From UBA1162 sp049513695 (GTDB taxonomy: Bacteria > Chloroflexota > Dehalococcoidia > GIF9 > UBA5629), in assembly GCA_049513695.1 (NCBI GenBank), contig JBEKVW010000001.1, forward strand, positions 1 through 50,885: DNA of 50,885 nucleotides. Reading direction: 5' to 3'. Both the position numbers and the translations under genes were made by a program. The notes under the pieces were generated by a model that had not been told where the DNA came from, ran no database searches, and saw only the letters and a program-made list of their open reading frames with translations. Each line of letters opens with the position of its first letter. Within the stretch, counting starts at the first letter, position 1. Shown here in pieces: positions 26,422 to 33,247 of this stretch.

Positions 26422-27834
26422 CTAGTTCCTGGTCTTGGAGCGATTGCGGGGGGACCTGCTGGTCTTCAAGTCGCCGCGGTAATCCGGCGCAATGATTCCA
26501 AAGACCAGGCTTATGCTGGGATCAACCATACGCGAGCTTACCCTGCTCTCTATCTCCTCGAGGTTTAAACAGGTTGTGATGACAGTGGCCAGCCGTGCGT
26601 TATAGCGATAGTTGATCAACTGATAGAGCTTTTCCTGCGCCCACGGTGTGGCCGAATGTTCGCCGAAATCGTCCAGTATCAGAACAGGTATCTTCTTAAT
26701 TTTTTCGAAAAGGGCATCATATGAAACGCGGCTTTCAGGGCTGAAAGAAGACCGGAGATGGTCGAGGAGGTCCGAAACAACAATAAAAAGTACCTGCTTT
26801 CCCGATTCACGCAACTGGTTGGCTATGGCTGCCGCCAGATGCGTCTTGCCGCAGCCGTTGAGTCCCTGTATTACCAGCCACCCCTGTGGAGACCTGGCAA
26901 ACTCACGGGCGTTGTTGAAGACCAGTTCGAGGTTCTGCCTGACTTCCTCCGGCAGGCTGAGCCTTTTGCAATCAAAGTTGTCGAACCTCATGTTTTTCAA
27001 GAGCTCGAGGTCCAGGCTATCCAGGCTCTGCAGACTGGACGACTCTTTCTTAAGTATGAGTACCTTGCTGACCTCAGGATCGTTGATATGTCCGGCATAA
27101 TCATTGTCAAACTCTTCGACGGCCATACTGGTAGTAATCAAGGTGGGCAACCTGCTATTGAAGCGATGCTCCAATAACTGGTCAAGCTTGCCTTTGGACC
27201 AGGCCGTAGTACCTGAATAGTTTAAATTATCCAGGATGAGCAGTTGACTGTCCTTAATCTGCTCGAAAAGCTCATCGTACTCAATCTCACTATTAGGATT
27301 AAAGGCCGACCTCAGGTGATCGAGTAACTCGGAGACGGTTATATAGAATGCCGGATAGCCCTGATCTATGCGGAAGTTGGCTACTGCACAGGCCATATGG
27401 GTTTTACCGCTGCCGACCGGCCCTACCAAAACGATCCATCCCTGTGGCTTTTCGGCAAACTTATGTATCTCATCCAGTGCAAGCTGGAAAAGCTTCTGAG
27501 AGACGGGCGAATTACTTCGGCCGGCGGGCAGCAGGTTCTCGAAGGTCAGATCGGAAAGGCTGCCCAGGTTGCTGAGGGACTGAAGTCGCGATGCCCGCTT
27601 TTTGGCGGATTCCTGACGTGCGCAAACACAGGGTATCAAGCGGCCGTAGTCAGGCTCTCCGGAAGGCATCAAGGGATGGACGAACTTAGTCCCGTGGCAT
27701 TGGGGGCACTCGCCCTGTTTTTCAGTGCCTGCGGCCGGTGTGTCAGGACTATCGCTGGACCATGTGTCCGTATTTTCCCTTGAAGAATCTGTCGGGATCT
27801 CTTTCTTTCCGAGAATCTCCGAGATGTTTTCCAT
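26422..27834 (-). CDS. DnaC/DnaI-like helicase loader with two tandem AAA+ domains
   Basis: 470 residues, about twice the size of one loader ATPase. After a disordered acidic start and a zinc-like CPQC...CVC cluster (C43, C46, C69, C71) there are two homologous IstB/DnaC-type AAA+ domains, about residues 97-262 and 282-450. Domain 1 has Walker A GPVGSGKT (138-145) but Walker B LILDN (Asn for the second acidic residue) and no SR arginine-finger motif. Domain 2 has Walker A GLNGCGKT (324-331), Walker B LILDD and SSRM. Both share the S(D/E)LLDHLRS block, so the gene arose by internal duplication. It lies after dnaB and dnaD and overlaps the dnaD 3' end by 86 bases; a GAAGG ribosome-binding site precedes the ATG. 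Probably loads DnaB. Confidence 0.85.
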   Translation of the reverse strand: MENISEILGKKEIPTDSSRENTDTWSSDSPDTPAAGTEKQGECPQCHGTKFVHPLMPSGEPDYGRLIPCVCARQESAKKRASRLQSLSNLGSLSDLTFENLLPAGRSNSPVSQKLFQLALDEIHKFAEKPQGWIVLVGPVGSGKTHMACAVANFRIDQGYPAFYITVSELLDHLRSAFNPNSEIEYDELFEQIKDSQLLILDNLNYSGTTAWSKGKLDQLLEHRFNSRLPTLITTSMAVEEFDNDYAGHINDPEVSKVLILKKESSSLQSLDSLDLELLKNMRFDNFDCKRLSLPEEVRQNLELVFNNAREFARSPQGWLVIQGLNGCGKTHLAAAIANQLRESGKQVLFIVVSDLLDHLRSSFSPESRVSYDALFEKIKKIPVLILDDFGEHSATPWAQEKLYQLINYRYNARLATVITTCLNLEEIESRVSSRMVDPSISLVFGIIAPDYRGDLKTSRSPRNRSKTRN

Positions 27835-28471
27835 CTTTTTTTCCTTCTCTTTCCCAGCGCTTCAAAATGCTGTGGATGTATTTCCAATTTCGTACGTTAG
27901 CCCTGATTGCTTCCTTAAAGGCATCCTGTATCCAATCTGCCGGGTATTTATGCTCGGCCTCCTGAAGTTCCTCTGCAATAATAGGCGTGAGCATCCCGAT
28001 ATTTTGTTCGTAGAGATTATATATATCGGAAGGTTGTTCACGTACGGATTCCTCTATTTTTCTTATATTAATGTTGGGTATCTTCAATGTACCGCTTTCT
28101 ATTTTCGCTATAGTCTCCCTTTCGGACTGATTATTAATGAAGTAAGCATCGTCGTGCTGGCCACTTGCTTCTATGGGAACGTGAAGCAGTATACCCTGCT
28201 TAACCGCCAGGTCAAGCGCTTCCCTTAGCAGGTCGCCTGATTTGCCCGGCAAAGAGAACAGTCCCTTCATCAATACAGGGTCATTGATTAACTCCTTGTA
28301 ACTGACAAACCGGGGATAACCCTTCCTTCTGCTCAACAGGAATAATATCTGCATAACCGCCTTGGCTTCGGCCAGGTTTTCAATGGCCGGCAATACCTCG
28401 GTAAAAAAAATGTTGGGCAGGGGTGTAACCTCGGCCCTGGCCGGAAAACCCTTGAAACTGTTTTCGCTCAT
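27749..28471 (-). CDS. dnaD: DnaD-domain replication protein
   Basis: 240 residues. The N-terminal half resembles a DnaD-type winged helix (LPNIFFTEVLPAIENLAEAKAVMQILFLLSRRKGYPRF), and the C-terminal half is the DnaB_2/DnaD domain, with IYNLYEQNIGMLTPIIAEELQEAEHKYPADWIQDAFKEA and the conserved NWKYIHSILKRWEREG. In Firmicutes DnaD helps the loader bring DnaB to primosomes. Position between dnaB and the loader gene supports that role. The C-terminal tail (FKGKYGHMVQR) is read through the start of the next gene. Confidence 0.88.
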   Translation of the reverse strand: MSENSFKGFPARAEVTPLPNIFFTEVLPAIENLAEAKAVMQILFLLSRRKGYPRFVSYKELINDPVLMKGLFSLPGKSGDLLREALDLAVKQGILLHVPIEASGQHDDAYFINNQSERETIAKIESGTLKIPNINIRKIEESVREQPSDIYNLYEQNIGMLTPIIAEELQEAEHKYPADWIQDAFKEAIRANVRNWKYIHSILKRWEREGKKDGKHLGDSRKERDPDRFFKGKYGHMVQR

Positions 28472-28493
28472 AGTCTGATCACCCGGGAAATAA

Positions 28494-29885
28494 CTATGTG
28501 GCGGCGCCGACTTCCACGATCATATTATCGAATTTCGTCATTTCCTGTATGAACCTTAGCGGGACTTCACCCGTGGGTCCGTTGCGGTTTTTGGCGATGA
28601 TAATATGTGCAATCCCTTTGGGATATGGCTCCTGATCCCCGTATTCCCGCTGCCAGTCTGCCTCGGTAGGGTAAATTTTGTCCCAGCGATGTATGAACAG
28701 GACGACGTCGGCATCCTGCTCAATGCTGCCACTGTCCCTCAGGTCGGATAGCTGCGGCTTTACCTGCTGCTTTAACCTCTTGCCCTCCTGGCGATGCTCA
28801 ATATTGCGGCTTAACTGAGACAAAGCCAGCACGGGAGCGTCGATCTCCCTGGCAAGAGCCTTGAGCGACTGCGTGATCTCGGTGATTTCCTGCACGCGAT
28901 TGTCATTGCGGGAATCGCCGCGAACCAGCTGTATGTAGTCGAGGATCACCATATCGACATTACGCTTGAGATGCAGCCTTTTAGCCTTGCTGCGGATTTC
29001 GCTGATGCGCATATTGGGCGTGTCGTCGATATATATGGAAGTATCGGCAAGCCGGGGGATAATATCACGATGCAGCAGTTTCTCTTCCAGGTCGGAAAAC
29101 CGCCCCTTGCGGAAATGTTGCGATTCGATATTAGCTTCGCTGGAGAGCATCCTCTGTATAATTTCACGGCGTGACATTTCCAGGCTGAATATTGCGATGC
29201 AGGCTTTCTGATTGATAGCCGCATTGCGGGCTATATTCAAAGCTAAACTGGTCTTACCGATGCTGGTCCTGGCAGCCAGGATAACCAGCTCGGAACGCTG
29301 AAGCCCGCCCAGCGCATTGTCTATAGCATTGAACCCGGTCCTCAAGCTCTGGATATCTTTCTCGTAGGTGGTCTTGCCTGCCTCTTCAAAATAAGTGTTC
29401 AAGGCGTCTTGAATAGGCACGAATTCGCCTCGGCCCTGCTTGTTCCTGAGCTTAAAAATAATGTCTTCGCACCTGGTTAAAGCAAGGTCAACATCCGGAT
29501 CAGCTTTATAACCGATGGATTCAATCTGCCCGGCCGCGCTTATCAGGCGCCGCATAGTTGAGAGCCTGAATACGATCTGAGCGTAGTGCTTCACATGCAG
29601 TGAGGTCGGCACTATGGAAACCAGGTGGCTCAGATAAGAAGCCCCTCCGATCTCATCGAGCTTGCCGTGACGCACCAGTTCCTGCGCTACCGTTATCTGG
29701 TTGATAGCCTCGTCGCGCAGGAATAGGTTATGGCAGGCGTTATAAACGAGCTGGTTTTGTTCGCTGAAAAAGTCCTCGGTGCCAACGATGGTATCGATCT
29801 CCGTGATAGCTTCGCTATCTATGAGAAGCGATCCCAGGACTGCTTCTTCAGCATCCAGATCATAAGGAGGAAGTGTCTCTTTCAT
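28494..29885 (-). CDS. dnaB: Replicative DNA helicase DnaB
   Basis: 463 residues, the hexameric fork helicase. The N-terminal domain begins LPPYDLDAEEAVLGSLLIDSEA; the RecA-like domain has a Walker A variant AARTSIGKTSLALNIARNAA, Walker B VDMVILDYIQL and the C-terminal DLRDSGSIEQDADVVLFIHR block with the arginine finger. It is preceded by rplI (10-bp gap) and followed by dnaD, the expected rplI-dnaB order. Confidence 0.97.
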   Translation of the reverse strand: MKETLPPYDLDAEEAVLGSLLIDSEAITEIDTIVGTEDFFSEQNQLVYNACHNLFLRDEAINQITVAQELVRHGKLDEIGGASYLSHLVSIVPTSLHVKHYAQIVFRLSTMRRLISAAGQIESIGYKADPDVDLALTRCEDIIFKLRNKQGRGEFVPIQDALNTYFEEAGKTTYEKDIQSLRTGFNAIDNALGGLQRSELVILAARTSIGKTSLALNIARNAAINQKACIAIFSLEMSRREIIQRMLSSEANIESQHFRKGRFSDLEEKLLHRDIIPRLADTSIYIDDTPNMRISEIRSKAKRLHLKRNVDMVILDYIQLVRGDSRNDNRVQEITEITQSLKALAREIDAPVLALSQLSRNIEHRQEGKRLKQQVKPQLSDLRDSGSIEQDADVVLFIHRWDKIYPTEADWQREYGDQEPYPKGIAHIIIAKNRNGPTGEVPLRFIQEMTKFDNMIVEVGAAT

Positions 29886-29895
29886 TTAACTCCGG

Positions 29896-30342
29896 TTATT
29901 CCTCTTCAATTATAACCGTTATTTTAGCAACGGCGTCTTGGGAGAAAACAACTTCGACTTCATGGCTTCCAACTTTATGTAATGTAGTTTTAAGTGCCAC
30001 CTTTTTCCGGTCGATTTCGACGTTTACGAGCTTGGACAACTTTTCGGCAATATCGGCGCTGGTAATAGAGCCGTGCAGAGTGCCCTTGGCGCTGGCCTTA
30101 CCTTTGAAATGCAATTCCTGGCCGTTAATTTGTCCGGCAAGTGCTACATATTCATCGTGCTGCCGCACCCGCTTTCTCTCGCGCTGTTCGGCTATCTTCT
30201 GCGCCGCTTTTACAGAGCCGGGCGTTGCCGGCATGGCAAGTCCCCTCGGCAAAAGGAAATTCCTTGCGTAGCCATCGGATACCTCTTTAATATCGCCCTT
30301 TTTCTCCTTGGCCGACACATCTTCAATAAATACGACTTTCAT
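29896..30342 (-). CDS. rplI: 50S ribosomal protein L9
   Basis: 148 residues. The L9 N-terminal signature is MKVVFIEDVSAKEKKGDIKEVSDGYARNFLLPRGLA, followed by the long connecting helix and the C-terminal RNA-binding domain, with GSITSADIAEKL. It is the first gene of the rplI-dnaB-dnaD-loader run. TATAAT at 30395-30400 (minus) gives a leader of about 45 nt containing AAAGGAG. Confidence 0.97.
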   Translation of the reverse strand: MKVVFIEDVSAKEKKGDIKEVSDGYARNFLLPRGLAMPATPGSVKAAQKIAEQRERKRVRQHDEYVALAGQINGQELHFKGKASAKGTLHGSITSADIAEKLSKLVNVEIDRKKVALKTTLHKVGSHEVEVVFSQDAVAKITVIIEEE

Positions 30343-30755
30343 GACTTGAAATCAAACTCCTTTATTTATTGTTGCTTTTGGTATTTGGGTTAATATTATA
30401 CCTAAATCGCCCTTTTGATTACGTCGTTTTCGATGAAATTAAACTCAGATGCTGCCCAAGTTTATTACCGTTTGCGACTCTTGTGGAAGGTTACCAGTGG
30501 TAGAAACCGGTTGGCGTCAGGTGGATCATCATAGTATTCTAACTTCCAAACCTTGCTTGCTTCCCTTCGGCCAACAGTTTAAATCGTTTTTATGCTTATA
30601 GTCAAGGTCAGGCACAGTCTTATATAAGCTAACGTTCACACTCGTTTACAATATATCTTTTACCTTTAATTAACATATCAAAAATACGTTCATTTGCTTG
30701 ACATTAAACGTATCTCAACATATAATGAGCCAAATTTGTATTCGTACCTACTATT
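30343..30755. other. 413-bp divergent intergenic region
   Basis: No gene is supported. It contains the rplI -10 box at 30395-30400 (minus) and the consensus yceD promoter at 30698-30726 (plus). The middle (about 30470-30600) is GC-richer and has short complementary segments (AAGGTT with AACCTT, GTTGGC with GCCAAC) in crossing order, which would be compatible with a folded RNA but is too little to call one. No tRNA cloverleaf was found. Confidence 0.4.
30698..30726 (+). promoter_or_regulatory. Consensus sigma-70 promoter of the yceD-rpmF-fabD operon
   Basis: TTGACA (30698-30703), 17-bp spacer and TATAAT (30721-30726): a full match to both consensus hexamers at optimal spacing. The predicted leader is about 23 nt and lacks a Shine-Dalgarno sequence. 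Confidence 0.88.
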
Positions 30756-31265
30756 ATGCAAATTAATGTTGCACAGCTTCTTAAGGAGCCGGTAGGAGCA
30801 AAGCGCAACTATAAAGTTGATGAACGGGCCGGCGAAAATAATGATACCCATGTAGCTGGTGTTATCGATCTTACACGCACCAGCAGCGGCATTCTGGTTA
30901 CCGGCAAGCTGACAGCTCAAATTAAAGGGCTTTGCTCCAGGTGCCTTTGCCCGGCGGGTACAACTATTAAATTTAAAATGGAGGATGAGTTTTTCCCCGT
31001 TATCGATATTAATTCAGGATCACATCAGGATGTAGCCGCCGACGAATTTACCATCGACCAGAACCACATCCTTGATCTGGATGAGGCTATCAGGCAATAT
31101 ATCATAATGGCAACCCCGACTAAACTGCTCTGCAAGCCGGATTGTCCGGGCATTTGCCCGGTTTGCGGCCAGGAATTCGCAAAAGGCGATTGCAAGCATA
31201 GAAATAAACCTTACGACCATCGTTGGGATAAGTTAGTACAGCTAGAAAAGGAGAGCAAAGTCTAA
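30756..31265 (+). CDS. yceD: YceD family (DUF177) protein
   Basis: 169 residues. YceD proteins are coupled to rpmF in most bacteria and have been linked to 23S rRNA accumulation. Visible are LKEPVGAKRNYKVDE, the central CSRCLCPAGTTIKFKMEDEF with paired cysteines, and a C-terminal CKPDCPGICPVCGQEF zinc-type cluster. Its stop overlaps the rpmF start (TAATG), so the two are coupled. Confidence 0.88.
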   Translation: MQINVAQLLKEPVGAKRNYKVDERAGENNDTHVAGVIDLTRTSSGILVTGKLTAQIKGLCSRCLCPAGTTIKFKMEDEFFPVIDINSGSHQDVAADEFTIDQNHILDLDEAIRQYIIMATPTKLLCKPDCPGICPVCGQEFAKGDCKHRNKPYDHRWDKLVQLEKESKV

Positions 31266-31465
31266 TGGCACCACTTCCAAAGAAAAAATACCCCAAAGCG
31301 CGTCAGGGTAAGAGGCGCAGTCATTTGGCAAAGAGCCCCGCGGCGACGATCGAATGCTCGCGCTGCCACAGCTTGAAATTATCTCACCAGGTATGTCCAA
31401 CCTGCGGAACATACGACGGCAGGGAAGTCATCGAAATAAAAAGCGCTAAAAAGAAGAAGAAATAA
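31265..31465 (+). CDS. rpmF: 50S ribosomal protein L32
   Basis: 66 residues, with the conserved start PLPKKKYPKARQGKRRSH and a zinc ribbon CSRCHSLKLSHQVCPTCG. The basic C-terminus ends in a run of lysines. It sits in the classic yceD-rpmF pair at the head of what is usually a fatty-acid synthesis operon (plsX-fabH-fabD-fabG-acpP); here plsX, fabH and fabG are missing and fabD follows directly. Confidence 0.97.
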   Translation: MAPLPKKKYPKARQGKRRSHLAKSPAATIECSRCHSLKLSHQVCPTCGTYDGREVIEIKSAKKKKK

Positions 31466-31512
31466 CTACGCTTAATTATTATGCTGATCAGGCGTTTCAA
31501 GGAGGGAAGTAA

Positions 31513-32463
31513 ATGGTCGAGGAAGTAAAAGTTGCCTATGTGTTTCCGGGCCAGGAATCCAGACAGGTCGGCATGGGACTGGACCTTTACGTCCACTATA
31601 ACGCAGCCAGGGAAGTTTTCGACGAGGTAGATAAGGCGCTTGGTTTTCCTCTATCACGCCTTTGCTTTGAGGGGCCGGAGGAAGATCTCGCTCAAACGAT
31701 CAACGCTCAATCGGCCGTGCTGGCCGTTGATGTCGCCTGCCTGAGGGCGGCGGAGAATATCCCCGATTTTACTTTACCCGCTGCGACCATGGTAGCAGGC
31801 CACGGCGCCGGCGAATATGCTGCCCTGGTGGCAGCCGGAATCATGAAGCTGGGCGATGCAGTCCGCTTGATCCGTGAGCGTGGCAGGTTGATGAACGAAG
31901 CCGGCCGCCGCAGGCCGGGCGGCATGCTGACTATAATGGATATCGAAAGAGATATTATAGAGGGGATATGCATTACCACAGGCGTTGAGATCGCAAACAT
32001 CAACTCCCCGGACAATATCGTAGTCGCTGGCGACGAACAGAAGCTGGCCAAAGCCAGGAGGCTGGCACAGGTCAAAGGTGCAAGGCGGATGGTACCGGTT
32101 AAAGTCAGCGGGGCCTTTCACTCCTCCCTGATGGAACCGGCATTGGAAGGCATGATTAATGCAGTTTCACAGTTTAAATTCGAAGCGCCCACTATCCCGG
32201 TGGTAGCCAATGTCACGGCACAACCCATGAATATAGTTGAGGCGATCAAAGAAGAGTTGATAAGCCAGATTGCTCATTGCGTCAAATGGCAGCAAAGTAT
32301 AGAAGCCATGCTGGCCAGGGGCATTACAACATTTTTTGAAGTGGGGCCCGGTGACGTATTAACCAAATATATTAAGAACATTAGCCCGGGCGCCCTTACC
32401 TTTAATATAAGCAACGCCCAGACTACCAGCGAAATAATTAGATGGCGAAAGGGTGGTAGATAG
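31513..32463 (+). CDS. fabD: FabD-like malonyl-CoA:ACP transacylase homologue lacking the catalytic serine
   Basis: 316 residues, full-length FabD fold. Active FabD moves malonyl from CoA to ACP through a serine in GHSxGE. Here residues 96-101 read GHGAGE: the Ser position (98, codon GGC at 31804-31806) is Gly. The other active-site elements remain: FPGQ with Q14 for the oxyanion hole, R123 in RERGR for the malonate carboxylate, N163-S165 in NINSP and the catalytic H203 in GAFHSS. Normal ping-pong transfer is therefore not expected, although CoA-ester binding could persist. A GGAGG ribosome-binding site precedes the ATG. It follows rpmF by 47 bases, with nusB and an equally altered ACP gene downstream. 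The symbol denotes homology only. Confidence 0.85.
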   Translation: MVEEVKVAYVFPGQESRQVGMGLDLYVHYNAAREVFDEVDKALGFPLSRLCFEGPEEDLAQTINAQSAVLAVDVACLRAAENIPDFTLPAATMVAGHGAGEYAALVAAGIMKLGDAVRLIRERGRLMNEAGRRRPGGMLTIMDIERDIIEGICITTGVEIANINSPDNIVVAGDEQKLAKARRLAQVKGARRMVPVKVSGAFHSSLMEPALEGMINAVSQFKFEAPTIPVVANVTAQPMNIVEAIKEELISQIAHCVKWQQSIEAMLARGITTFFEVGPGDVLTKYIKNISPGALTFNISNAQTTSEIIRWRKGGR

Positions 32464-32510
32464 CCAAAGGCTCAACTCCTGAGCTATCTTCAATTCGTTC
32501 CGGTAATCTT

Positions 32511-32924
32511 ATGTCCAGGGGTCTACGGCATCGCGCAAGGGTCATCGCCCTGCAAGCACTTTTCGAACTAGAATTCGCGGCCAATAGCCCCGACGATATA
32601 CTGAAACGTACAGTCAAGGAGCAGGAATTTAAAGGTGAGGCCGCTGACTTTTCCGCTCTTCTCTTACACGGCGTAATCGATAACAAGCAGTTGCTGGATA
32701 GCACTATTGCCCGCTATGCCCCCACGTTCCCCGTAGATCAACTAGCTCCCATGGACCGCAATATCCTGCGGCTGGCCCTCTTCGAGATCCTGATAAATAA
32801 AAAGACGCCTCCCAAAGTGGCAATTAACGAGGCGGTGGAGCTGGCCAAGGAGTTCGGCGCCGACACTTCGCCTAAATTCGTAAACGGCGTGTTGGGTTCA
32901 GCTATTTCAGAATTGCCGAAATAG
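32511..32924 (+). CDS. nusB: Transcription antitermination factor NusB
   Basis: 137 residues, all-helical NusB fold: SRGLRHRARVIALQALFELEF at the N-terminus, the LLLHGVIDNKQLLDSTIARYAP centre and PPKVAINEAVELAKEFGADTSPKFVNGVLGS at the C-terminus. NusB with NusE binds boxA RNA in rRNA leaders to prevent premature termination. It lies 47 bases after the fabD-like gene and 59 before the acp-like gene, an unusual interposition in a remnant fab cluster. Confidence 0.95.
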   Translation: MSRGLRHRARVIALQALFELEFAANSPDDILKRTVKEQEFKGEAADFSALLLHGVIDNKQLLDSTIARYAPTFPVDQLAPMDRNILRLALFEILINKKTPPKVAINEAVELAKEFGADTSPKFVNGVLGSAISELPK

Positions 32925-32983
32925 CGAAAAAAATAGATTGATAGATACGCATTGCACATCGTATAATTTATCCGAGGGGTCAG

Positions 32984-33241
32984 TTGTCCAAAATATTCGA
33001 TAGTATCAAGAAAATACTTGTTGACGAACTGGGAGTAGATGAGACGGCTATCATCCCCTCCGCTTCCTTTATTGACGATCTGAATATGGACCCCGATGAT
33101 CTGGCCGAGTTTTTTACTACCATAGAAGATAATTTCAGCAAGCAGGGCAACGGCCTGGAAATACCTGAGGAAGATTCAGACAACATCGTAACAGTGCAAA
33201 ACCTGGTGGATTATCTGCTGGAAGCCGGGATCGACGACTGA
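32984..33241 (+). CDS. acpP: Acyl carrier protein homologue lacking the phosphopantetheine serine
   Basis: 85 residues with ACP architecture: helix I (SKIFDSIKKILVDELGV), the FIDDL turn, helix II and the C-terminal IVTVQNLVDYLLEAG. In active ACPs the start of helix II reads D-S-L and the Ser carries 4'-phosphopantetheine. Here the aligned residues are D36-P37-D38 (codon CCC at 33092-33094), so the attachment Ser is absent and no nearby Ser can replace it. There is also a short insertion (SKQGNG) before the LEIPEED acidic helix. TTG start with a GAGGGG ribosome-binding site. The protein stays strongly acidic and typical in size, so it is a maintained gene rather than a broken one. The symbol denotes homology only. 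Confidence 0.85.
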   Translation: MSKIFDSIKKILVDELGVDETAIIPSASFIDDLNMDPDDLAEFFTTIEDNFSKQGNGLEIPEEDSDNIVTVQNLVDYLLEAGIDD

Positions 33242-33247
33242 TATCTG

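Noticed and set aside
30343..30755. tRNA or SRP RNA gene
   Set aside because: No cloverleaf, no TTCGANNC arm and no SRP core motif could be found.
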